From NCBI GenBank assembly GCA_010030205.1, contig RGQD01000005.1, positions 1 through 42,305 on the forward strand: DNA of 42,305 nt, written 5' to 3'. The stretch comes from Betaproteobacteria bacterium. GTDB taxonomy: Bacteria > Pseudomonadota > Gammaproteobacteria > Burkholderiales > Burkholderiaceae_C. Shown here piece after piece: positions 22,096 to 29,853 of this stretch; positions within the stretch are counted from its first letter, which is position 1; every line of letters begins with the position of its first letter. The position numbers were made by a program, and so were the translations under genes. The notes under the pieces were generated by a model. That model saw nothing but the letters and a program-made list of their open reading frames with translations. It searched no databases and was not told the DNA's origin.

Positions 22096-22793
22096 TTGCG
22101 GGCTCCCTTGGCCTTGGCTTCAGCCTCGATGCGGGCCTTGCGCAGCTCGGCCAACTCGGCGTTGTCCAGATAGCGGTAGGTTCGCGCGACGGCGTCCATC
22201 GTCAGCAGGCTGGCGCTGTCCTTGGCCGCGGGCACGATCGCCAGGTTGTGCAGCGTGACGATGCGCGAGAGGTTGGCGAGGTCAGCCGTGAATGCACCGA
22301 TGTCGTGAAAGCGGCCCGTCACGCGCACGCTGATGGGCAGCACCGCGTAATAGTCCTTGATCTCCACTTGACCAGGGCGAAAAAGCTCGAACTGCAGGCC
22401 ACGGCCTATGCCGGCCTGGTTGATGTCGGACAGCAGCGCATCCATCTCGGCCTTGCCGGGGAGCTGGCGCTCAAGCTGGGTGACATAGTCCTGCACCTGA
22501 ACCTTCTGCTTGCGCAACTCCGACAGGTTGACCGCTTGACCCAGCTTGGCCCGGTAGTCGTCCTTCAGCCCGGATTCGACCCTGCGGTCCGCCTCGAGTT
22601 GGTCTGCAGCGCCCGCGACCAACAACAGCCAGCCCAAGGCCAGCGTCAGTGCGGTGGCACCGACCCAGGCGCAGACCTTGGGCAACATCGGCCACTGCCC
22701 TGGCTGGCGCGGATTTAGGCCCCGAAATTGCAGCGACACGCGGTCGAACAAAGTGGCCAGGTCAAGATTCACCGCGCGGCTGCTGTTGGCCAT
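22092..22793 (-). CDS. pilO: PilO, type IV pilus alignment-complex protein
   Basis: Inner-membrane protein that pairs with PilN in the pilus alignment complex. 233 residues: a short cytoplasmic N-terminus, one membrane helix (VCAWVGATALTLALGWLLLVAGA, about residues 45-67), a coiled-coil segment, then the ferredoxin-like periplasmic domain with DINQAGIGRGLQFELFRPGQVEIKDYYAVLPISVRVTGRFHDIGAFTADLANLSRIVTLHN. It begins 9 bp after pilN. Confidence 0.95.
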   Translation of the reverse strand: MANSSRAVNLDLATLFDRVSLQFRGLNPRQPGQWPMLPKVCAWVGATALTLALGWLLLVAGAADQLEADRRVESGLKDDYRAKLGQAVNLSELRKQKVQVQDYVTQLERQLPGKAEMDALLSDINQAGIGRGLQFELFRPGQVEIKDYYAVLPISVRVTGRFHDIGAFTADLANLSRIVTLHNLAIVPAAKDSASLLTMDAVARTYRYLDNAELAELRKARIEAEAKAKGARK

Positions 22794-22802
22794 CGCAGTT
22801 CC

Positions 22803-23411
22803 TCAAGCCGCTTTGCGCCCGCGGGCAGGGCCAGACGCCGCCACACCCGGCGGCTTGACAACCACGCGCAGCGCGAATTCGTAAAGTCGCTGCTGCTCAC
22901 GCAGGCCCGCAGCAGGCGGCGACATGACAGCCTTGATTTCGACCAGCTCCATGGGATCGAGCCACGCCGAGTTGTTCTGGGTGTTGCGCAGAAACTCCGA
23001 CACCCTCTCGTTCGTCTGCGCCAGACCGGTCAGCAGCACCAGACTGTCAGTCTGCTTGAGGCTGCTGAGGTAGAGGCCGTCGGGGCAGAGCCGCACCAAT
23101 TGGTCGAGCAAATGCACCGGCAGGTTGCGGTTGAGTTGTAGGTCTTCGACCGCGGCCTGGCGCGACTTGAGTCCGTCGATCTCGGCACGCAAGTGGGCAA
23201 TGTCCTTGATCTGAAGTTCCATGCGACCGATCTCGGTGCGCAACAAACTGTTTCGGGCCAGCTGGATCTGGTTCAGTCGCTCAACGCCGGCGTACCACAG
23301 CCCGACGATCACCGACCCAGCCGCTGCTGCCAAACCGATACCGATGAAGAACTGGCGCTGGCGCTGCCGGCGCCTGGCTTCCCGGTGCGGCAGCAGGTTG
23401 ATCCGGATCAT
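22803..23411 (-). CDS. pilN: PilN, type IV pilus alignment-complex protein
   Basis: 202 residues. The N-terminal MIRINLLPHREARRRQRQRQFF contains the INLLP motif that binds the groove of PilM in known systems. One membrane helix follows (GIGLAAAAGSVIVGLWYAGV, about residues 25-44), then coiled coil and a ferredoxin-like periplasmic domain (VRLCPDGLYLSSLKQTDSLVLLTGLAQTNERVSEFLRN). Its ATG overlaps the pilM stop by four bases. Confidence 0.95.
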   Translation of the reverse strand: MIRINLLPHREARRRQRQRQFFIGIGLAAAAGSVIVGLWYAGVERLNQIQLARNSLLRTEIGRMELQIKDIAHLRAEIDGLKSRQAAVEDLQLNRNLPVHLLDQLVRLCPDGLYLSSLKQTDSLVLLTGLAQTNERVSEFLRNTQNNSAWLDPMELVEIKAVMSPPAAGLREQQRLYEFALRVVVKPPGVAASGPARGRKAA

Positions 23412-24487
23412 GGCAAGAACCTCCTCATCGCAAGGCCGCAGGCGGTAAGGTAGGAAGCGGCCTCTTTGCGCAATCTGGCCTCGCGCACGGCAGGCCCGGT
23501 CTTCATGCCGTCGAACGGATTGACCACGTTTGCAGTGAACCCGGTCAGCGCGGTGACGCGGTCAGCCAGGCCCGGCAGTGCAGCGCTACCGCCGGCCAGC
23601 ATCACGTGGTGCACTCGATGGTGCGGCGTGCTGGTGAAGAAGTACTGCAAGGCGCGGCCGATCTCCTGTGCCAGGGTGTCGACAAACGGCGCAAGAATTG
23701 CCGTGGCAAAGTCGTCGGGCAGGTCACCGGACCGCTTCCTCTGTTCAGCCGCGTCGACAGACATGCCGTATTGGCGAGAGATCAGGGTCGTGAGCTGCGA
23801 ACCGCCAAAAGCCTGGTCACGGTCGTAAAGCAATTCGCCTTCACGCAGCACCTTCAGGCTGGTGCTGTCGGCGCCGATTTCGAACAGGGCGACCAAAGCG
23901 TCACGGCCGCCCTGCGGCAACTTGGCGATCAATCGACTGATCGCCAGCAATGAAGCATGGTTCTCGAGGTCGAGGATCACCAGCTTCAGGCCTGCGGCCT
24001 CGGCCAAACCTTGCCGGTCCTGCACCCGCTCCTTGCGCGAAGCGGCGATCAGCACTTCGACATCTGCGCTCGAGTTCGGGCTGGGCCCAATGACGCAGAA
24101 GTCCAGGCTCACATCGTCAAGCGAAAACGGGATGTACTGGTTGGCCTCGGACTCGACCTGCAGTTCGAGTTCTTCGTCGCGCAGTCCGGCCGGCAACAGG
24201 ATCCGCTTGGTGATCACCGCCGATTGCGGCATCGCCATCGCCACCAGCCGGGTCTTGCCACCACTCTTGGCCATCAGCTTGAGAACAGTGGCTGCAACTT
24301 GATCGAAGTTCTCGATCTGGCCATCGCTGATCCACCCCTTCTCGAAGGGCTCACTGGCCAGGCGGTCGAGCACATAGTCGCCAGCCGAAGACATGCCGAG
24401 TTCGACCAGTTTGGCGCTCGAGGCACTGATGTCCAGGCCGATCATCGGCGCGGGCTGGCGGCCCAGCATCCGGTCCAAAAAACTCAC
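23408..24487 (-). CDS. pilM: PilM, actin-like type IV pilus assembly ATPase
   Basis: Cytoplasmic actin-fold protein that binds the PilN N-terminus. The ORF track gives 544 residues, but the first part is an out-of-context extension. The conserved sequence begins VSFLDRMLGRQPAPMIGLDISASSAKLVELG. A GTG at 24487 has GGGAG seven bases upstream and gives 359 residues, the usual size; ATG 24520 is a weaker alternative because its GAGG lies only two bases away. Later motifs: FEIGADSTSLKVLREGELLYDRDQAFGGSQLT (phosphate loop) and HHVMLAGGSAALPGLADRVTALTG (adenosine site). First gene of pilMNOPQ, divergent from ponA. Confidence 0.95.
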   Translation of the reverse strand: MSFLDRMLGRQPAPMIGLDISASSAKLVELGMSSAGDYVLDRLASEPFEKGWISDGQIENFDQVAATVLKLMAKSGGKTRLVAMAMPQSAVITKRILLPAGLRDEELELQVESEANQYIPFSLDDVSLDFCVIGPSPNSSADVEVLIAASRKERVQDRQGLAEAAGLKLVILDLENHASLLAISRLIAKLPQGGRDALVALFEIGADSTSLKVLREGELLYDRDQAFGGSQLTTLISRQYGMSVDAAEQRKRSGDLPDDFATAILAPFVDTLAQEIGRALQYFFTSTPHHRVHHVMLAGGSAALPGLADRVTALTGFTANVVNPFDGMKTGPAVREARLRKEAASYLTACGLAMRRFLP

Positions 24488-24539
24488 AGGGCGTCTCCCA
24501 ACGACCAACAAGGCTGACATCACCTCAATAGTTGAGTCG

Positions 24540-24568
24540 ATGCTAGCAGCAAAGCCCTTGCCGCCCAA
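24540..24568 (-). promoter_or_regulatory. Candidate promoter for the pilMNOPQ operon
   Basis: On the minus strand TTGGGC (24563-24568) and an extended -10 TGC-TAGCAT (TAGCAT at 24540-24545) are 17 bp apart, about 50 bp upstream of the GTG start of pilM. The -35 is a weak match; the TGn extension strengthens the -10. Confidence 0.35.
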
Positions 24569-24651
24569 CGCCCATCGCACCGGCACCAACGGGTCGCGTT
24601 GATATATCCCGAGAGCAACGCCATTCGGGCGACGGGCCAGGGAACCGCGTT

Positions 24652-24659
24652 CGATACAC
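24652..24659 (+). promoter_or_regulatory. Possible -10 box (GATACACT) just upstream of ponA
   Basis: GATACACT ends 11 bases before the ponA ATG at 24671, and no Shine-Dalgarno sequence lies in between. If used, the mRNA would have almost no 5' leader. No clear -35 was found. Confidence 0.25.
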
Positions 24660-24670
24660 TGTGGTGCTAC

Positions 24671-27046
24671 ATGAGCGACACCGAGCCCGCGCCAGCGGCG
24701 CCCCGCGCTGCCAAGACAGCGCCCCCTGCCAGCCCCAAGCGCAGCTTGGTCAAAACCTTGCTTGTACCGCTGGCCTGGCTGCTTGCTGCCGGCTTGGCGG
24801 CGCTGCTGACGGGCGCGATGCTGTTGGGCGTGGCCTTGGCCGTGGCCTATCCCAACCTGCCGGAAGTCAGCGGCCTGACCGACTACAGGCCCAAGCTGCC
24901 GCTGCGGGTGATATCGGCCGACGGCGTGCTGCTGGGCGAGTTCGGCGAGGAACGGCGCATCTACACCCCGATCGCACAGATCCCGAAGGTGATGCAAGAG
25001 GCTGTGCTGGCGATCGAAGATGCCCGCTTCTACCGCCACCACGGCGTGGACTACCTGGGCGTGATCCGCGCCGGGCTGGCGCAGTTCAACAAGGCCAAGA
25101 GCCAGGGCGCATCGACCATCACGATGCAGGTCGCCAGGAATTTCTACCTTTCGACCGAAAAGACCTTCACCCGCAAGATCTACGAGGTCTTGCTGGCACT
25201 CAAGATCGAAAGTCAGCGGACCAAGCCGCAGATTTTGGAGATCTACATGAATCAGATCTTCCTAGGACAGCGCGCCTATGGCTTTGCGGCAGCCAGCGAG
25301 ATCTACTTCGGCAAGCCACTGGCCGAGATCACCATCGGCGAGGCCGCCATGCTGGCTGGCCTGCCGCAAGCGCCATCGGCTTACAACCCTGTGTCCAATC
25401 CGAAGCGGGCCAAGCGGCGTCAGCAGTACATCATTGACCGCATGGAAGCCAACGGTTTCATCACCGAAGATCAGGCCGAACTGGCGCGCAACGAGGTATT
25501 GAGACTGCGCCCGCCCAGTGAAGTGGCAGTGCACGCGGAATATGTCGCCGAGGCGGTGCGCCAGCTGATCTTCAGTCAGTACGGACTCGAGACCACGACC
25601 CGGGGTTTGAACGTCCAGGTCACCGTCGATGCATCGGACCAAGCGGTGGCGTACCGGGCGCTCAGGCGTGGCCTGCTCGACTACGAGCGGCGCCAGGTCT
25701 ACCGCGGCCCGGAAGACCATGTCGACCTGCCCGCAGACCCCAAAGAGTTGGACACCCGCATCGCCGAGGCGCTGGCAGACCACCCCGACAACGACGAGTT
25801 GAAAGCCGCCGTGGTGCTTGAAGCCAGTCGCAACAAGGTGGTGGCGGTGTTGCAATCGGGTGAAAGCATCACCATCAGCGGCGAAGGCCTCAAGCCGGTG
25901 GGCTCAGGCCTGGTCGACAAAGCAGAGCCTCAAAAGCAGATCCGCCGCGGCGCGATCGTGCGCGCGGTACGCGGTCCCAAAGGCGACTGGACCCTGACCC
26001 AATTGCCGGAGGTCGAAGGGGCTTTCGTGGCGATGGACACCCACACCGGCGGCATCCGCGCGCTGGTCGGTGGCTTCGATTTCGGCAAGAGCAAGTTCAA
26101 CCATGTCACCCAGGCCTGGCGCCAGCCTGGGTCGAGCTTCAAGCCCTTCATCTACTCGGCTGCGCTGGAAAAAGGATTCACGCCGCAGACCGTGGTCAAT
26201 GATGCGCCGCTGTTTTTCGACGCCGGCACGACCGGCAGCCAGCCCTGGGAGCCGAAGAACTACGACGGCAAGTTCGAGGGCGCGATGCCGCTCAAGACGG
26301 CCCTGGCCAAGTCGAAGAACATGGTGTCGATCCGGGTCTTGCAATCGACTGGCGTGCACTTCGCCCAGGACTGGATCACGCGCTTCGGTTTCGAAGCCGA
26401 CAAGCATCCGGCGTACCTGACGATGGCGCTGGGCGCGGGTTCGGTCACCGCCTTGCAGATGGCCAGTGGCTACAGCGTGTTTGCCAACGGTGGCTACCGC
26501 CTCAAGCCGATGTTGATCACCCGCATCACCGACAACAAGGGCCGCTTGCTGCAGCAAAGCGCGCCCCCAGTGGTCGATGAGTCGTCCCGGGTGATCGACG
26601 CGCGCAACGCCTTCGTGATGACCCAGTTGCTGGGCGAGGTGGCACGCTCAGGCACCGCAGCGCGGGTTTACCAGACCTTCAAACGCATGGACTTGTCCGG
26701 CAAGACCGGCACCACCAATGACTCCATGGACGCCTGGTTTGCCGGCTACCAGCCGAAGCTGGCGGCTGTGGTCTGGATTGGCTACGACAACCCGCGCAAG
26801 CTAGGCGATCGCGAAACCGGCGGTGGTCTGGCATTGCCGGTGTGGATGGAGTACATGACCCACGCGCTGCGCAAGCTGCCCGAGCAACAGCCCGAGGTGC
26901 CAGAAGGGCTGACGCAGCGCGCAGGCGACTGGATGTTCAACGAATTCGGTCCTGGCGCGGGCATCAGCAGCGTCGGTCTGGACGACAAGGTGCCGCGCAG
27001 CCCCAGCGATACCGAGCGCAAGGGCATCCTGGACCTGTTCCGCTAA
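24671..27046 (+). CDS. mrcA: Penicillin-binding protein 1A (class A PBP)
   Basis: Bifunctional peptidoglycan glycosyltransferase/transpeptidase. From ATG 24671 (MSDTEPAPAAPRAAK) it is 791 residues; the track's earlier start adds a non-conserved leader. One membrane anchor (about residues 28-58) is followed by the GT51 domain with catalytic Glu116 in EDARFYRHHGVD and GASTITMQVARNFYLS. A PBP1A-type insert follows, then the transpeptidase domain with SSFK (catalytic Ser488, Lys491), SKN in LAKSKNMVS, and KTG in SGKTGTTND (Lys678). Divergent from pilM, the standard position for ponA in betaproteobacteria. Confidence 0.97.
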   Translation: MSDTEPAPAAPRAAKTAPPASPKRSLVKTLLVPLAWLLAAGLAALLTGAMLLGVALAVAYPNLPEVSGLTDYRPKLPLRVISADGVLLGEFGEERRIYTPIAQIPKVMQEAVLAIEDARFYRHHGVDYLGVIRAGLAQFNKAKSQGASTITMQVARNFYLSTEKTFTRKIYEVLLALKIESQRTKPQILEIYMNQIFLGQRAYGFAAASEIYFGKPLAEITIGEAAMLAGLPQAPSAYNPVSNPKRAKRRQQYIIDRMEANGFITEDQAELARNEVLRLRPPSEVAVHAEYVAEAVRQLIFSQYGLETTTRGLNVQVTVDASDQAVAYRALRRGLLDYERRQVYRGPEDHVDLPADPKELDTRIAEALADHPDNDELKAAVVLEASRNKVVAVLQSGESITISGEGLKPVGSGLVDKAEPQKQIRRGAIVRAVRGPKGDWTLTQLPEVEGAFVAMDTHTGGIRALVGGFDFGKSKFNHVTQAWRQPGSSFKPFIYSAALEKGFTPQTVVNDAPLFFDAGTTGSQPWEPKNYDGKFEGAMPLKTALAKSKNMVSIRVLQSTGVHFAQDWITRFGFEADKHPAYLTMALGAGSVTALQMASGYSVFANGGYRLKPMLITRITDNKGRLLQQSAPPVVDESSRVIDARNAFVMTQLLGEVARSGTAARVYQTFKRMDLSGKTGTTNDSMDAWFAGYQPKLAAVVWIGYDNPRKLGDRETGGGLALPVWMEYMTHALRKLPEQQPEVPEGLTQRAGDWMFNEFGPGAGISSVGLDDKVPRSPSDTERKGILDLFR

Positions 27047-27068
27047 GCTCGCGCGAGGGACCGACCCG

Positions 27069-27431
27069 TCAAGGTGGGTTGAACAACAGCGTTTGGCCCG
27101 CCTGTGCACTGGCGTGGCGTGACAGTGACGCAAAAAATTCGCTGCCATCTCTTGTGTCGAGCCAGCAGCCCGCTACGTGTCGGTAGTGGTGGCCGCCTGC
27201 CTTGGCGGCGAGCCACAGTTCGTGCAACGGCGGCTGGGTGTTGACCACGATCTTGCTGCCGCCCGGCAGGCTGAGTTCGAGCAGACCGCCGGTGCGCTGG
27301 CTGTCGATGTCGATCACATCGTCATCCAGCCACTGGTCGACACTGGCTTCGATCGCGGCCAGCGCGGCCTGCGACAGGCGGCTGAACTCGCTGTCGGATA
27401 TCGGCGTGGCCGGGGGGGTGATGTGGGTCAT
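27069..27431 (-). CDS. cyaY: CyaY, bacterial frataxin
   Basis: Iron-binding frataxin homologue that modulates iron-sulfur cluster assembly on the IscS/IscU complex. 120 residues with the acidic first helix (SDSEFSRLSQAALAAIEASVDQWLDDDVIDID), strands GGLLELSLPGGSKIVVNTQPPLHELWLAAKAGGHHY and WLDTRDGSEFFASL. Convergent with ponA (22 bp between stops) and divergent from lptM, with only 19 bp between the two start codons. Confidence 0.95.
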   Translation of the reverse strand: MTHITPPATPISDSEFSRLSQAALAAIEASVDQWLDDDVIDIDSQRTGGLLELSLPGGSKIVVNTQPPLHELWLAAKAGGHHYRHVAGCWLDTRDGSEFFASLSRHASAQAGQTLLFNPP

Positions 27432-27435
27432 GGTC

Positions 27436-27443
27436 GATAGAAT
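27436..27443 (+). promoter_or_regulatory. -10-like GATAGAAT box between cyaY and lptM
   Basis: GATAGAAT (TAGAAT at 27438-27443) ends seven bases before the lptM ATG. The start site would then fall at or next to the start codon, giving a leaderless or nearly leaderless lptM-lysA mRNA; no Shine-Dalgarno sequence is present. The reverse complement GATTCTATC faces cyaY, whose start is only a few bases away. For cyaY a better -10 is TATAAG on the minus strand (27458-27463), inside lptM. Confidence 0.35.
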
Positions 27444-27450
27444 CCTGCAG

Positions 27451-27606
27451 ATGAAGCCTTATACGAGTGTAGCGAGCCTGCGGCGAGCCGGTCGGATCGC
27501 TGGCCTGCTGGCTGGCGCAGTCATCGCCAGCGGCTGTGGCCAGAAGGGCCCGCTCGCGCTGCCCAGCGCGCCCGCCAAAGCCGCCTCGGCGCCGGCGCCG
27601 ACATGA
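27451..27606 (+). CDS. lptM: LptM (YifL-type) small lipoprotein
   Basis: A 51-residue lipoprotein too short for its own line in the ORF track (it is the end of a longer shadow ORF). MKPYTSVASLRRAGRIAGLLAGAVIASGCGQKGPLALP has lipobox IASGC with Cys29, directly followed by the GxKGPLxLP signature of LptM. In E. coli LptM helps oxidative maturation of the LPS translocon LptD. The position between cyaY and lysA matches E. coli cyaY-yifL-dapF. Its stop overlaps the lysA ATG (ATGA). Confidence 0.9.
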   Translation: MKPYTSVASLRRAGRIAGLLAGAVIASGCGQKGPLALPSAPAKAASAPAPT

Positions 27607-28916
27607 GCCCGGATCGAGACCCGGACCTGGCCGCGACATGGACCGCCGCCACGCTGCCTGGCAGTCCATTTCTGACCCGTCGAGGGTCGGAGTTGTGGTT
27701 GGACGAGGTTCGCCTGGCTGATCTGACGAACGAGTTCGGCACGCCGCTCTACGTGTACTCGCGGGCTGCGATGCGCGCGGCGGCTGCCGCATACCAACAG
27801 GCTCTGGCAAACCGCCCACACCTGCTGTGCTACGCGATGAAGGCCAATTCCAGCCTGGCAGTGATCAAGACTTTTGCCGACATGGGTTTGGGCTTCGACA
27901 TCGTCTCGGGTGGCGAATTGGCGCGGGTAATTGCCGCTGGCGGCGACCCGGCCAAGGTGGTGTTCTCAGGCGTGGGCAAGACCCGCATCGAAATGGCGAC
28001 GGCATTGAAAGCCGGCGTCAAGTGCTTCAACGTCGAGAGCGAGAGCGAGTTGCAGACGCTGTCGGCAGTCGCCTTGAGTCTGGGCCGGACGGCCGCGGTC
28101 AGCCTGCGGGTGAACCCGGATGTCGACGCCAAGACCCACCCCTACATCTCCACAGGCCTGAAGGGCAACAAGTTTGGCGTCGCGCACGAGCGCGCACGTG
28201 CTGCCTATGCCCAGGCCGCCAACCTGCCCGGGCTACGGGTCGTGGGGATCGACTGCCACATCGGCTCGCAGATCACCGAGGTCGCGCCGTACCTGGATGC
28301 GCTGGAGCGCCTGCTAGACCTGGTCGAACAGGTCGAGGCCGACGGCGCGCTCATCCATCACCTCGACCTGGGCGGCGGTCTGGGCATCACCTACACCGAC
28401 GAGCAGCCGCCCGCGGCCGGCATGCTGATAGCCCAGTTGCTGGCGCGCATAGACGCCCGCGGGCATGGCCACCGCGAACTGCTGATGGAGCCCGGTCGCT
28501 CCTTGGTCGGCAACGCCGGCGTGCTGCTGACCGAGGTGCTGGTGCTCAAGCCCTCGCCAGAGAAGAACTTCTGCATCGTCGATGCAGCCATGAACGACAT
28601 GATTCGACCCGCGATGTACCAGGCCTGGATGGGCATCGTGCCCTGCAAGCAGCGCATGGGCGAGGCAATGACCTGGGACGTGGTGGGCCCGGTCTGCGAG
28701 TCCGGGGACTGGCTGGGACGAGACCGCGCGCTGACGCTGCAGGTCGGTGACCTGCTGGCTGTGCTGTCTGCCGGCGCCTACGGCATGACGATGGCCAGCA
28801 ACTACAACACCCGGCCGCGGGCCGCCGAGGTGATGGTCGACGGCGGTCAGGCGACGCTGATCCGCCGCCGTGAAACGGTGCAAGAGTTGTTCTGCAACGA
28901 CATACTCCCTGCCTGA
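27603..28916 (+). CDS. lysA: Diaminopimelate decarboxylase
   Basis: PLP-dependent decarboxylation of meso-diaminopimelate to lysine. 437 residues: the PLP lysine is Lys80 in CYAMKANSS, the alanine-racemase-type barrel has GLGFDIVSGGELARVI, HIGSQITEV and HLDLGGGLGI, and the C-terminal domain has EPGRSLVGNAG, the substrate-binding CESGDWLG and SAGAYGMTMASNYN. The ATG overlaps the lptM stop, so expression is probably coupled. It converges with the Crp-type gene downstream. Confidence 0.97.
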   Translation: MSPDRDPDLAATWTAATLPGSPFLTRRGSELWLDEVRLADLTNEFGTPLYVYSRAAMRAAAAAYQQALANRPHLLCYAMKANSSLAVIKTFADMGLGFDIVSGGELARVIAAGGDPAKVVFSGVGKTRIEMATALKAGVKCFNVESESELQTLSAVALSLGRTAAVSLRVNPDVDAKTHPYISTGLKGNKFGVAHERARAAYAQAANLPGLRVVGIDCHIGSQITEVAPYLDALERLLDLVEQVEADGALIHHLDLGGGLGITYTDEQPPAAGMLIAQLLARIDARGHGHRELLMEPGRSLVGNAGVLLTEVLVLKPSPEKNFCIVDAAMNDMIRPAMYQAWMGIVPCKQRMGEAMTWDVVGPVCESGDWLGRDRALTLQVGDLLAVLSAGAYGMTMASNYNTRPRAAEVMVDGGQATLIRRRETVQELFCNDILPA

Positions 28917-28933
28917 GGATGTGCCCACTGACG

Positions 28934-28967
28934 GCGCATCGTGACATCGGCCGCCGCCACGATGCGC
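28934..28967. terminator. Hairpin between convergent lysA and the Crp-type gene
   Basis: A perfect 10-bp inverted repeat, GCGCATCGTG (28934-28943) and CACGATGCGC (28958-28967), with a 14-nt loop, lies between the two convergent stops. It has no T tract, so it may be a weak or rho-assisted bidirectional terminator. Confidence 0.4.
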
Positions 28968-28987
28968 AAGGACATGAGCCCAGCGTG

Positions 28988-29701
28988 TCAATCGACGCCG
29001 TGGCCTCTCAGGCCTTTCAGGTCCAGAACCCGTACGCCACCGTATTCGACGCGGATCAGTCCTTCCGCCTGCAAGGCATTGAGCGCCGAATTCACACGCT
29101 GGCGTGACAGCCCCACCAGATAGGCCAATTCCTGCTGGGTGATGCGCAACAACTGCCCCACGCCAGGGTAGAGCACAGGGTGAAACAGCGCAGCCAGGCT
29201 GCGCGCGACGCGCGCATCGGGCTGGTTGACACGGTCGATCTCGCGCGCAGCGATGAACTGACCCAGACGCTCATTGAGTTGGTTCATCACAAAGCGGTTG
29301 AACGGGATGCTGCGCTCGAGCAGGCGCCAAAACACCGCCAACGGCAGGCCAGCGACCGTACTTTTGCGCAGCGCCTCGATGTTGTAGCGGTAGATCTCGC
29401 GCTTGAGCAGCGTGCCCTCGCCAAACCAGGCGCCCGGCGGCAAGCCGGTGTAAGTGATCTGCTGTCCCTCGAGGTTGACATTGCTCATCTTGAGCAAGCC
29501 ATCAATCACGCCAAACCAGAAGGTCGACGGCGCACCGGTGCGGCAGACCCTCTCGCCCGGATCGGCGCTGACCACCTGTAGCGCTGCAGCGGCCTCGTGC
29601 CGGTCGGCTTCCGAGACCATGGCCAGCCATGGAATATTGAGCAACTCAGCCGCACTGGGCGAGCGCGCTCGTTGTCGCAGTCGAGGAGCGGATGGGTACA
29701 T
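28988..29701 (-). CDS. Crp/Fnr-family transcriptional regulator
   Basis: About 237 residues from ATG 29701 (MYPSAPRLRQRA); the track's TTG at 29719 adds six residues. The N-terminal cyclic-nucleotide-binding-like domain has FWFGVIDGLLKMSNVNLEGQQITYTGLPPGAWFGEGTLLKRE. The C-terminal winged helix has ITQQELAYLVGLSRQRVNSALNALQAEGLIRVEYGGVRVLDL, where LSRQRVNSALN is the recognition helix. No cysteine cluster of the Fnr type, so it is unlikely to be an oxygen sensor. It is divergent from the CoA-ligase/ABC-transporter cluster and an 18-bp dyad lies between them, so it probably controls that cluster. The ligand is unknown. Confidence 0.9.
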   Translation of the reverse strand: MYPSAPRLRQRARSPSAAELLNIPWLAMVSEADRHEAAAALQVVSADPGERVCRTGAPSTFWFGVIDGLLKMSNVNLEGQQITYTGLPPGAWFGEGTLLKREIYRYNIEALRKSTVAGLPLAVFWRLLERSIPFNRFVMNQLNERLGQFIAAREIDRVNQPDARVARSLAALFHPVLYPGVGQLLRITQQELAYLVGLSRQRVNSALNALQAEGLIRVEYGGVRVLDLKGLRGHGVD

Positions 29702-29755
29702 ACACACGATCTGGATCAATAACCTGGGAAAGTCCGATCAGGGAAGACCCTTTAA

Positions 29756-29773
29756 TTGTCGTCGTACCGACAA
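29756..29773. promoter_or_regulatory. Dyad operator candidate for the Crp/Fnr-type regulator
   Basis: TTGTCG-N6-CGACAA: perfect 6-bp arms with a 6-bp spacer, the geometry of a Crp-family site. If TAGCAT at 29794-29799 is the -10 of the ligase gene, the start would be near 29806 and the dyad centre (29764.5) lies at about -41.5, the classic class II activator position. The -10 choice is mine, so the spacing is suggestive only. Confidence 0.5.
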
Positions 29774-29853
29774 AAAAGCGTCAAACCAAGACCTAGCATA
29801 CGCTCGCAATCGCTGACCTGTCATATTGGACGGCTCATGCTGAAGGAGTTGCC

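Noticed and set aside
23408-25042. 544-aa form of PilM from the ORF track
   Set aside because: The first ~185 residues overlap the ponA promoter and 5' end antisense and do not resemble PilM; the GTG at 24487 with GGGAG gives the normal size.
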